Below, in pieces: positions 31,997 to 40,451 of a stretch of 41,377 bases of DNA (its first letter is position 1; every line of letters starts with the position of its first letter). The notes below the pieces were generated by a model, which was given only the letters and a program-made list of their open reading frames with translations, was not told the origin of the DNA and did no database searches. A program made the translations under genes and the position numbers. This DNA is from an uncultured Flavobacteriales bacterium (lineage in GTDB: Bacteria; Bacteroidota; Bacteroidia; Flavobacteriales_D; Crocinitomicaceae): positions 1 through 41,377 of the forward strand of contig CAJWAO010000012.1 of assembly GCA_913020765.1 (NCBI GenBank), in the 5' to 3' direction.

Positions 31997-33853
31997 CTAC
32001 ATGTTTTTCACAAAAGCTTTAAAGACCTCTTTGTGTTTAACTAAATCCATATCTGCTGATAATGCGACGCGAGCAATATAATCTTTATCACCCTCTTTGG
32101 TCGTTCCTTGAGTTGAGGTAGCAGGAATTGTCCAATAACAACCTTTGAGCTGTCCATAGGAAACACAATATTTGCTTTCGTCAGGGATTTCACGAATCAT
32201 AAGATCGATAAGCTTGTGGTTGAGTGCTCGTTTGTAGGTCTCCCTTTCCTCCTCAGTACTTCCTCTTGTAGGCAGGTCCAATGAAAAGACCGAAGGTGTA
32301 AATCCATCTTTTGCCAATGCTTCGGAAACAAAATTTATTTTCGCTTCAGGTAGTGTTTGTTGTATAAAGTTTACAAACTCACGCGTATTTCTGTAAGCGT
32401 CATGAATTCTTTCATTCATAGATGGAAGTTGCTCTGCGAGTATTTCATATTGAAGAGTTGTTGCTTCGTTGTCGCATATATTCAGATGTTTCGAGATTTT
32501 TTCCATTAAGGGTTCAGCTTTTTTATTCGCTACGCAATATCCCGCTGTACATTTTCCTCCGCTTGGGAATTTCGAACCACTTGCGTAGGATAAAGCACGA
32601 ACCGAGGATAAAATCTCTCCCTCTCCTAAAAAATGAAAATTTGGACAAAATGTTTGGTCTAATATGAATACTGGTTCAATTGCTGGACTACCTTTTTTGG
32701 TCTTTCGTGCCTTACTTAAGGCTGCTTTAAGCTCAATAAGGTCAGGTACCTCGACCCTCGGGTTTGTCGGTATTTCTGCGATAATATAGGGTACTGCATC
32801 GTCTTGTGCGGCTTGCGTTAAGACCTTTTCGATACTTTGGACCATATCATTCCCAGCATCAACAGGTAAATCTGTGATTTCAACACCCTCGATACACGCG
32901 GCAACTCTTCGGGCTTGATCATTCGTTCCTCCATAGCAATTCGGAGGAACAATAAACTGAATTATTTTTCCTTTGTGCTTTCCGAATGCATCATCGATTA
33001 GTCCCATCATTATTGCATATTGTATCGATAGTCCGCTAGATGCAACTATTGGATTTGTATGGGTTTGTGTAATGTCTTTTAGTAAAGTTGAAACACGTTC
33101 TTTATTAATTGCTTTTTTCTTGGAATCAACTGGCTTTATTTTTTCACCAAGCAGAGTCTGAAGAGAGCGAAACGCATTGACTGGGGTCATGGCTATCGTC
33201 TCCCTTCTTCTAACGTGTTGTATTTCAGATATATAATTTCTATTTTGTTTCTTATTCACAATTAGAATACTGCCGAGATCGTCGTGTATATTAAGCGTGA
33301 AGTCTATATTTGAATTTGTTTGAAAATCAGAAAGTTTATTTTGATGTGATAGCACTATCGTACTGCCTTCAAAAGCATCAATAGATTGAATTTTATTTAT
33401 TTCCTGGAGCGTGAATGTATACCCATATACATTTTGAAGTTCAGCAAAGTTTAAGAAATCAGGCAAGGATTTTTCGTAAAGAATACGAGTATTTTTTTTT
33501 TCAAATAAATTTTTTCGTAGTATGGCTAAAATGGGTGCTATTTTTGAGTCGAAACTAATCACGTTTTCTGCAGGTAAGTGATTGTACTGCGCAATAGACC
33601 ATTCTAATATACACGACAAGGGATGCCCTAATCGGATATAATCGAAAGCGGTTGGTAAGTTATTTAATGTAGAGGTCTCAAGATTATTTTTTTCAAGAAG
33701 CAACTCAAATCGCTCAAGAAATTGAGATTTAGCTTGGCGCTCATCGTATATATCTAATCTATGGGTAGTTAGACTAAGCCAATCGTTTGGTAGATTTTTT
33801 AGTACTGTTTTGAGCTTTTGTATCACACTTTTTTGTCCCATTCTTTCTTGCAT
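31997..33853 (-). CDS. Large PLP-dependent enzyme of the Cys/Met-metabolism superfamily
   Basis: The C-terminal 400 or so residues match the aspartate-aminotransferase-fold, cystathionine gamma-synthase/beta-lyase type. AEIPTNPRVEVPDL corresponds to the ESPTNPxxxVxDL motif. FILDQTFCPNF holds the Asp that contacts the PLP ring nitrogen. YASGSKFPSGGKCTAG holds the probable Schiff-base lysine K428 in the S-x-x-K context. Residues 1 to about 220 form an N-terminal region I do not recognise, making 618 residues against roughly 380-400 for normal family members. Substrate binding residues near the C-terminus are also divergent. It may process a sulfur amino acid or an unrelated substrate. It is encoded 57 bases downstream of the PorP/OmpA gene. 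Confidence 0.75.
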   Translation of the reverse strand: MQERMGQKSVIQKLKTVLKNLPNDWLSLTTHRLDIYDERQAKSQFLERFELLLEKNNLETSTLNNLPTAFDYIRLGHPLSCILEWSIAQYNHLPAENVISFDSKIAPILAILRKNLFEKKNTRILYEKSLPDFLNFAELQNVYGYTFTLQEINKIQSIDAFEGSTIVLSHQNKLSDFQTNSNIDFTLNIHDDLGSILIVNKKQNRNYISEIQHVRRRETIAMTPVNAFRSLQTLLGEKIKPVDSKKKAINKERVSTLLKDITQTHTNPIVASSGLSIQYAIMMGLIDDAFGKHKGKIIQFIVPPNCYGGTNDQARRVAACIEGVEITDLPVDAGNDMVQSIEKVLTQAAQDDAVPYIIAEIPTNPRVEVPDLIELKAALSKARKTKKGSPAIEPVFILDQTFCPNFHFLGEGEILSSVRALSYASGSKFPSGGKCTAGYCVANKKAEPLMEKISKHLNICDNEATTLQYEILAEQLPSMNERIHDAYRNTREFVNFIQQTLPEAKINFVSEALAKDGFTPSVFSLDLPTRGSTEEERETYKRALNHKLIDLMIREIPDESKYCVSYGQLKGCYWTIPATSTQGTTKEGDKDYIARVALSADMDLVKHKEVFKAFVKNM

Positions 33854-33910
33854 ATGATATGGCCGACAAGATACATTAATTAGAAATTTTAGGAAAGTGT
33901 GAATTCATCT

Positions 33911-35323
33911 TTATTTCTCAATAAACCTTACCTCTACACGTCTATTCAGCTTTCTGCCTTCTTTCGAGGAATTATCCGCAATGGGAACTTTTTCGCCAAA
34001 GGCCTCAATGACTATTCGATCTGAACTAATTCCGTTTGCAATTAAGAAATCTCGAACTGCTGATACTCGATTTTTCGACAACATGATGTTGTAGTTTTCG
34101 GGCCCCTGTGCGTCGGTATGTCCTTTCAGTGCAATTTTTAGCTCACTTTTTGTGTTCATGATGTTGACAATCGATTCGAGTGCACCAAATGAAGCTTTCT
34201 GAACGATTGCTTTATCAAATTCAAACAGGATATCTTTTTCAACTGGGACAAAGTCTTTCTTTTCAGCTTTATTTTGTTTGACTTCCACTACCTCCTCAAT
34301 AGCAGCCTCAATATATACCGTATCTACTCGCGTAATTACGATTGTATCCAGTGCTGGAATTTTCGTTATTTCTTCATTTCGCAATGTATTCGTTGTATCT
34401 GGTATTTCTTTTTTTATTTCTGTTATTTCTGGTTCAGGTTTTATTTTCTTTTTACAAAATTTAATCCCGAGGATAATCTCGTGTGAACCAGAACTGTATG
34501 AGGCAATATTTGACATAGGTGTTTCATAAGCATAGCCTATAAAGAATAAATCTTGAACTTCAATTCCAGCCCTTGCAATTAAACCAACTGACGTCCTGTA
34601 GCCAATTCCGCCAAAAATATATTTTTTATATGTAGCATCCGCGTTGATATCCAGCTGATAACCATTATTGGTTCCTTTGGTGTATATCGATGGAGTTAAT
34701 ATCCAATTCGTGCCAATTGGTTGGTTGTATGCAACCAAACCATTGAAGTGTCTTCGTAGTCCAAACCCATCAACTCCCGAAAAAGACAAATTACTTGTGG
34801 ATTGGATCAATTGTTGTGAGCCAATACCAATCTCTAGATTTTTCCATTGATATAGAAGACCAATATTTGAATTGACTGTTCCACCAGCTTGCTCACCACC
34901 TTCAATAATTGGATCACCGGCATCAAATGCAATTGCATCGGAGGCGTCTATACGATATTGATTATATCCAATGGATGCACCAAGCCGAATATTATGATTC
35001 TTTCTAATGCTTAATCCATAGGATAGAGATCCCATAGCGGATACCTGCTGAATCATTCCAATTTGATCGACAAGAACTTGCCCTCCAACTCCCATAGATT
35101 TGCCAATTAAACTATTGGCGCTTATCATGCTTGTAAGTGGGGCACCTTCCACCTGAACCCATTGGTTGAGATGAGAGAAATTAATTTGTGTGCATCCACT
35201 CGCACCGGCATAGGCGGGATTAATTGCGTATTTATTATACCCATATAGATTGCGCTGTGGCGTTTGTTGGCTGAAAGAAACCAACGATAGTAAACAGATA
35301 CTAAGTGAAATGATTTTTTTCAT
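33911..35323 (-). CDS. PorP/SprF-like outer-membrane protein fused to an OmpA peptidoglycan-binding domain
   Basis: A signal peptide (MKKIISLSICLLSLVSFSQQ) precedes a PorP/SprF barrel (residues about 21-290: YGYNKYAINPAYAGASG, GKSMGVGGQVLVDQIGM, IRLGASIGYNQYRIDAS). This is followed by a linker with repeated acidic and Glu/Val/Lys stretches (about 295-355). A C-terminal OmpA-like domain has DILFEFDKAIVQ, LKGHTDAQGPENYN, LSKNRVSAVRDFL and EGRKLNRRVEV, which bind peptidoglycan. PorP/SprF proteins pair with type B (CHU_C) T9SS substrates; the 1249-residue substrate is encoded just upstream, with six bases between genes. The pair most likely works in export and surface attachment of that adhesin. 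Confidence 0.93.
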   Translation of the reverse strand: MKKIISLSICLLSLVSFSQQTPQRNLYGYNKYAINPAYAGASGCTQINFSHLNQWVQVEGAPLTSMISANSLIGKSMGVGGQVLVDQIGMIQQVSAMGSLSYGLSIRKNHNIRLGASIGYNQYRIDASDAIAFDAGDPIIEGGEQAGGTVNSNIGLLYQWKNLEIGIGSQQLIQSTSNLSFSGVDGFGLRRHFNGLVAYNQPIGTNWILTPSIYTKGTNNGYQLDINADATYKKYIFGGIGYRTSVGLIARAGIEVQDLFFIGYAYETPMSNIASYSSGSHEIILGIKFCKKKIKPEPEITEIKKEIPDTTNTLRNEEITKIPALDTIVITRVDTVYIEAAIEEVVEVKQNKAEKKDFVPVEKDILFEFDKAIVQKASFGALESIVNIMNTKSELKIALKGHTDAQGPENYNIMLSKNRVSAVRDFLIANGISSDRIVIEAFGEKVPIADNSSKEGRKLNRRVEVRFIEK

Positions 35324-35329
35324 GGTTTC

Positions 35330-38300
35330 TTATTTTTTAAGTCTTAACAAATTAATAGATCCATTATAATCGGTATCGCATCCCGTTATCGAATAATAGT
35401 AAACTCCATCGGGAAGTTCCTCGTTATCTTTTGTCCCTGTCCAAGTATTTTCATAATTGGGTGAATCAAAAACAAGCTGGCCCCACCGGTTATATATCTG
35501 AACTCTGCAGCCCGCAATCCTATCGGGGTATTTTACATTCCAAGTATCATTTATGTTATCCCCGTTTGGTGTTACAATATTGCTGATTTCCTGGTCGCAG
35601 AATCCCACGTTAAGCTTTAGTCTTACTATTGAATCACATCCGTCAGACGCTTGAATAGTATCGTAGTACACACCACTTTCTGTTAGTACGGTTCCATTAA
35701 AGTCGTATGTTTCATCGCTACAAATCGAAACATCTTGCATATAACCCACCGGAGGTTCAGTGACGAAAAGAGATAAATAAACAATTGAGTCACATCCTAG
35801 GGGAGTCGTTAAAGTTTCCATGTACACACCCTCAGTAGTGATTGTATTGCCATTGAAGTCATATGAACCACCCATACAAATGGTAATCTCATCGCTGGCG
35901 GTAATGGTCGGTAATAAAAATAGCGTAGAGGTAACAATGCTATCACAGCCATTGTTATTTGTCAGCGTATCTACATATATACCTTCGGTATTGTAAGTAC
36001 TGGATCCTACATCAATAGAAGCTCCTGTACAGATTGTATATTCTGGATTACTTGCGGTGTGCGGTAAGATTGTAAGCTCCGTAATTACAGTGCTATCACA
36101 CCCTTGCGGAGTGACGTATGTGTCTGAATAAGTCCCTGCCTCTGTTTGATCAGCTCCCTCTAAGAAAGCCGTTTCCCCTGCACAAATTGATAAGTTGACA
36201 TTATTGGTTGTTGGTTCACATGGGTTTCCACAATTTGATGCATCAAATGTAAACCCAACCGAACATGCACCATCTGTTATATCAACTGAATATATACCGG
36301 CTGTTGGAGCTAAAAATGTGTAACCTGCACCAGGACTTACTTGCCCTTGTTCTACAATTTCTCCTAATGGGCTTGTGATTGTGAATTCATAAGGAGTACC
36401 ATAAAAACCATTTAACCCACCGTCAGCAATAAAGGTAACTGTACACGTTGCGTCATCATATGCATAAACAGGTGTTAGTTCTTGAAGGTAAACAACAGGT
36501 TGTCCATCCGAGGCAGTTGAAGTGAAACATGAAAATTGCCCCCAATCCGAAGAAATATCCGCTGCCGGAGACAAGTAATATACCGTATTCAATAATGGAT
36601 TTCCAAACGTTCCTGAGCCATCTGTATTGTTCGTAAAACTGCCTGAACCTTCTAACGAGGCGATAATTGAATTTTCGATTCCTGAACCTGAAACCGGAAC
36701 AGGGATAGGATTTTGATTGTGTAATATGTAACCAGGGGAGAGGCAATCTGGGAAACTCGCCGTAGATTCTCCTATTCCATTTAACATTATACTCGGTGTA
36801 TAGCTATCTGAGTAGCATATAAAGCTTGTATCTTGGTCCGTGGTTTGGATGATATTTCCATTTGCTAGTGCAATTTCAGACATCCCAGCATCACTTTCTA
36901 CCTCCTGAATGTATTCGATGATATATTGACCTTCATCTCCCGAGGAGCCTCCATCAATTTGAATTGCATATACGGTACCTGGCGTCATACAGCAAGCTGA
37001 CTCTTGGTTTCCTTCAAATCCTGCTTGTCCCTGAATGATAGGCGTAATCAAAGGTGTTGATTGCGTTCCATCTTGTGTATAGGTGGCAGGTCCTAGACCT
37101 CCATAACAATCTGTTCCATTGAGAAGCTCATAAATATTGTAACGAACGGTATCTAATCCGACATAGGCTCTAACGCTGATCTCAACAGCTCCTGATGGCG
37201 GGGCTGTAAAGTAATGCCAAACTGTTTGGTTTGCGCAATTTGCCGGATTTGTTGAAGCATCGGGTTCTCCTGCGAGATATTCCTTACATGCTAAAACATT
37301 ACTTCCCGAAACTGCTTGAAAGGTAGGATCAGTTCCTGAAAGTATGACCGGGACCTCATATAATGTATCTTGAAGTGCGAGACAGAGAATATCATTGCCG
37401 GGAGAGTTGAACGAGGGATCTGCAACGCTTGGGTCATAGAGCCAACTGTTCATTTCTGTAGATGAAAAGGGGTCGAGAATATTTGCAGGGTCAATCATTC
37501 CGTAATAATTATAGCCTGGCTCGAGACAATAATTGGAGACAATTGCACTTTCATTTCCACCAAAGAATCCATTCAGTCCTCCCTCAGCTCCGGATAAAAA
37601 TTCAAGGTTCGCGCAAGTGAAGTCAGTTGGTGTTCCCGGTGCGAATCTTTTATCAAATCCATATAAAGCATTGTGTTCTGCATATAAAATACTCCCGTAA
37701 TCTGCCTCAAAAACGATTCTCCCTGAGTTTGGCGCTGTAAAATTTAACCATATGCTTTCATTCATATTTCCATTATTCTGTGCCCCTTGATCGTAATCAT
37801 ATGCGTGGAAATTATTCGGGTTTGTCCCATTGGTAGAACCACCAGTTTCACCTCGGTCATTTCCAGAATTAAATGCACATTCAAAGTCAATTGTTGTTGT
37901 TTGTGTATCGCCATTTGAGGCACTTATAGGATTTGTGCCAATGATAACATTTCCTGATTGACAGGGTATATCGTCTCCTGAACCCGAGCTACCTCCAACA
38001 TCATTAACGCGCACCTCTACAAGACCTGATTGGTCATTTCCATCAGATGCCATCTGAACGTAGTAGGTCTCACCAGCAATTAATTTGGTGTAACTGATTA
38101 ACGGAATTGGATTACATGCATCAAAGGTAAGCTGAGCCTCAGGGTCAATACCCAAAAGATCTACACCATCAGCGAATTCAATATGCGAAAGGTATTGGAA
38201 TTTATCCTTTATTAAATTTCCCGAAATAGGTTGGAGTCCGGCAGAGCAGTCCTGTCCATCGGCAGCATGGTATAATTGAAAATATGTACCAATTTCGGTT

Positions 38301-39079
38301 CCGCCAAGATCAGTTGTGATTTCCACTGAGCCGCTTCCTGGAGCGACGAATTTAAACCATGAGGAGGCATTTGTATTGTCAACATCTCCTGCGTTTGGTT
38401 CTCCCGGTTCAAGAGTGGCACTGGAGCAAACCGCCACATTGTAGCTGGTATTTGTATTTACCAAAAGTGCATCGCAGATATTATCGGGTAGTAAAGTAAC
38501 TCCTGTTGCTTCGATAACTGTTACCTCAAACACAATCTCGTAATTTTGAGTGCCGCAACCGCCTCCTGTTCCGGATGCAGAAAAAGTAGTTAGACTTGAA
38601 CCAGGTGTGCCGGAAACTGGGATACTAACATTTTGAGGTCCAGTTTGTAAGTCGGAAAATCCACCAGTTAAATCCCAATTAAAAAAAGGGTCGTCATTTT
38701 CGTAGGCTTGCCATGAAATATTTATTTGAGAAGGAATATCTGATGGACAGGCATAAAGATGATTGAAGAACAGGTCATTGGGGCTGATTGTCCAAGGACC
38801 ATTGTTATTGTTGTTGTTCTGGAAGTTGAATTCTCCTGTTAATCCAAAAGCAACGGGGTTATTGTTAGAAAACCCTAGAGTATTGTCTGATGCTGCATAT
38901 TCAAAAGCATAATCAGAATCACCTGTAATGTTAAACACGAGGTTATCACAATCTATATTTTGTAGAACAGATACACTTACTGTACGGACTTCAATATAGA
39001 CTTGGGATACTAAAGCTTGAGAAATAAAAATGAAAAAGGCAAAAAATGCCCAGTGCTTGGGGGTAAAGGGTTTACACAT
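35330..39079 (-). CDS. Giant T9SS type B (CHU_C) secreted adhesin-like protein
   Basis: A 1249-residue surface protein. The N-terminal signal peptide is HWAFFAFFIFISQALVSQ. A beta-sandwich region (about 25-195) is followed by PPC-like carbohydrate/protein-binding repeats around residues 200-800 (SSWFKFVAPGSGSVEI, SIWLNFTAPNSGRIVFEAD, TVWHYFTAPPSGAVEISV). Four further repeats of about 52 residues each occupy 961-1161 (GCDSIV cores). The C-terminus from about residue 1167 (NIVTPNGDNINDTWNV ... WGQLVFDS ... ELPDGVYYYSI) is a gliding-motility-type CHU_C sorting domain. It is the partner of the PorP/SprF-OmpA gene six bases downstream. Roles in adhesion or gliding are inferred from the family. Confidence 0.95.
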   Translation of the reverse strand: MCKPFTPKHWAFFAFFIFISQALVSQVYIEVRTVSVSVLQNIDCDNLVFNITGDSDYAFEYAASDNTLGFSNNNPVAFGLTGEFNFQNNNNNNGPWTISPNDLFFNHLYACPSDIPSQINISWQAYENDDPFFNWDLTGGFSDLQTGPQNVSIPVSGTPGSSLTTFSASGTGGGCGTQNYEIVFEVTVIEATGVTLLPDNICDALLVNTNTSYNVAVCSSATLEPGEPNAGDVDNTNASSWFKFVAPGSGSVEITTDLGGTEIGTYFQLYHAADGQDCSAGLQPISGNLIKDKFQYLSHIEFADGVDLLGIDPEAQLTFDACNPIPLISYTKLIAGETYYVQMASDGNDQSGLVEVRVNDVGGSSGSGDDIPCQSGNVIIGTNPISASNGDTQTTTIDFECAFNSGNDRGETGGSTNGTNPNNFHAYDYDQGAQNNGNMNESIWLNFTAPNSGRIVFEADYGSILYAEHNALYGFDKRFAPGTPTDFTCANLEFLSGAEGGLNGFFGGNESAIVSNYCLEPGYNYYGMIDPANILDPFSSTEMNSWLYDPSVADPSFNSPGNDILCLALQDTLYEVPVILSGTDPTFQAVSGSNVLACKEYLAGEPDASTNPANCANQTVWHYFTAPPSGAVEISVRAYVGLDTVRYNIYELLNGTDCYGGLGPATYTQDGTQSTPLITPIIQGQAGFEGNQESACCMTPGTVYAIQIDGGSSGDEGQYIIEYIQEVESDAGMSEIALANGNIIQTTDQDTSFICYSDSYTPSIMLNGIGESTASFPDCLSPGYILHNQNPIPVPVSGSGIENSIIASLEGSGSFTNNTDGSGTFGNPLLNTVYYLSPAADISSDWGQFSCFTSTASDGQPVVYLQELTPVYAYDDATCTVTFIADGGLNGFYGTPYEFTITSPLGEIVEQGQVSPGAGYTFLAPTAGIYSVDITDGACSVGFTFDASNCGNPCEPTTNNVNLSICAGETAFLEGADQTEAGTYSDTYVTPQGCDSTVITELTILPHTASNPEYTICTGASIDVGSSTYNTEGIYVDTLTNNNGCDSIVTSTLFLLPTITASDEITICMGGSYDFNGNTITTEGVYMETLTTPLGCDSIVYLSLFVTEPPVGYMQDVSICSDETYDFNGTVLTESGVYYDTIQASDGCDSIVRLKLNVGFCDQEISNIVTPNGDNINDTWNVKYPDRIAGCRVQIYNRWGQLVFDSPNYENTWTGTKDNEELPDGVYYYSITGCDTDYNGSINLLRLKK
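35597..36199 (-). repeat. Four tandem ~52-residue repeats in the adhesin
   Basis: Units start at residues 961, 1014, 1065 and 1117 (lengths 53, 51, 52 and 45), each with a Ser/Thr-Ile-Cys opening, a Gly-x-Tyr segment followed by Asp/Glu-Thr, and GCDSIV or GCDSTV. The paired Cys suggest one disulfide per module. The units look diverged rather than recently duplicated. Confidence 0.75.
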
Positions 39080-39088
39080 AAAAATAGT

Positions 39089-39117
39089 TTAGTTGTAGGT
39101 TTGGACTACACAACTAA
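39089..39117. repeat. Inverted repeat in the leader of the adhesin gene
   Basis: TTAGTTGT (39089-39096) and ACAACTAA (39110-39117) are exact inverted arms around 13 bases, with further CTA/TAG pairing across a bulge. It lies 9-38 bases upstream of the adhesin ATG and could be a leader hairpin or operator. Confidence 0.4.
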
Positions 39118-39164
39118 TATACTATTAATTTAGGACTGAAGAAAGTACAAAAACTGCAATGTTT

Positions 39165-40436
39165 TTATAATAGCATTGCTACTGGATTCTCTAAAAATTT
39201 CTTGAAGTCCTGCAAGAAGGCTGCACCGGTAGCACCATCTACGACACGGTGGTCACATGATAAGGTAACCTTCATTATATTGCCGGGAACAAGCGTGCCG
39301 TCTTTTACCACGGGAACCTGCTTTATCCCACCGATCGCCAAAATACAGCTGTCCGGAGGATTAACGATAGCCGTGAAGGATTCAATACCGAACATACCTA
39401 AATTTGAAATGGTAAAGGTATTACCTTCCCAGTCACTTGGCTGAAGCTTTTTATCTTTTGCTTTTTGTGCAAAGTCCTTGACCTCTGCTGAAATTTGCAT
39501 GAGTCCTTTTGTATCGGCAAACTTTATGACAGGCACAAGTAGACCATCTTCCACAGCTACGGCTACACCTATATGTACATGTTCATTTCGGCGAATAAAA
39601 TCACCCATCCAAGCGCTATTTACATTTGGATTTTTCTTTAATGAATGCGCTACGGCTTTCACAACCATATCATTGAAGGAAACTTTTACGTCTTCCATTG
39701 CATTCATGGCTTTTCTTGAGGCAATAGCATTGTCCATATCAATGTCTAAGGTGAGGTAGAAGTGTGGGGCAGTAAATTTACTGTCAGCCAATCTTCTTGC
39801 AATGGTCTTACGCATTTGGCTGACTGTTTCATCCCTATAAGATTCTGTTCCTACTGGTGCGGCTGAAAATTGTGCCGCGGGTGCTGCTGGCGTGAAGGGT
39901 ATGTAATGCTCAATATCTCTTTTAATAATTCTTCCGTTATCACCAGAACCTTGAAGTGTATTGAGGTCTATACCTTTTTCCCTGGCAAGTTTTTTAGCAA
40001 GGGGGGAGGCAAATATTTTATCATTCGAGCTAGGCGAATTTGGTGCTTCGGGTTCCGGAGTGGGAACATCAGTCTTTTTTGGTTCAGGTGTCGCATCTAC
40101 AGCGGGTGCTTCAACTTTATTTTCTTCAACAGGCGTAGGAGTTTCTTCCGGTTTTTCGCCAGTGTCTGCATTCTTAAGAATTTCAGCGATATCCTCGTCT
40201 TTCGCTCCGATTACAGCCAATACTGAGTTTACCGGAGCAGTACTTCCTGTTTCAACGCCGATATGTAATAGAACACCATCGTAGAAAGATTCAAACTCCA
40301 TTGTTGCTTTATCAGTTTCAATCTCTGCCAGAATTTCTCCCTCTTTGACCTCTTCACCGACTTTCTTGTTCCAAGCAGCAACTACACCCTCCGTCATGGT
40401 GTCGCTTAATTTCGGCATGTAAACTATTTCCGCCAT
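39165..40436 (-). CDS. pdhC: Pyruvate dehydrogenase E2, dihydrolipoamide acetyltransferase
   Basis: Core of the pyruvate dehydrogenase complex, passing the acetyl group from lipoate to CoA. A single lipoyl domain has the lipoylated lysine K43 in EIETDKATMEFES. It is followed by a Pro/Glu/Thr-rich flexible linker (about 90-135), and the E1/E3-binding domain ASPLAKKLAREKGIDLNTL. The catalytic domain ends in SCDHRVVDGATGAAFL with H396 and D400. At 423 residues it fits single-lipoyl E2 enzymes. It begins 15 bases after the E1-alpha gene on the same strand, so the two form an operon. Other 2-oxoacid complexes have similar E2s, but the pairing with this E1-alpha favours pyruvate. Confidence 0.93.
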   Translation of the reverse strand: MAEIVYMPKLSDTMTEGVVAAWNKKVGEEVKEGEILAEIETDKATMEFESFYDGVLLHIGVETGSTAPVNSVLAVIGAKDEDIAEILKNADTGEKPEETPTPVEENKVEAPAVDATPEPKKTDVPTPEPEAPNSPSSNDKIFASPLAKKLAREKGIDLNTLQGSGDNGRIIKRDIEHYIPFTPAAPAAQFSAAPVGTESYRDETVSQMRKTIARRLADSKFTAPHFYLTLDIDMDNAIASRKAMNAMEDVKVSFNDMVVKAVAHSLKKNPNVNSAWMGDFIRRNEHVHIGVAVAVEDGLLVPVIKFADTKGLMQISAEVKDFAQKAKDKKLQPSDWEGNTFTISNLGMFGIESFTAIVNPPDSCILAIGGIKQVPVVKDGTLVPGNIMKVTLSCDHRVVDGATGAAFLQDFKKFLENPVAMLL

Positions 40437-40451
40437 AATGAATGCTATTAA

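Noticed and set aside
39149-39166. AAAAAC...GTTTTT hairpin at the pdhC stop
   Set aside because: The stem has a single G-C pair and overlaps the stop codon; likely due to base composition.
39870-40284. Overlapping plus-strand open frames of about 110 codons opposite the pdhC linker
   Set aside because: They lie antisense to a clear pdhC. Their Phe/Ser/Gly-rich composition comes from the complement of the Pro/Glu/Thr linker, and they show no domain or promoter.
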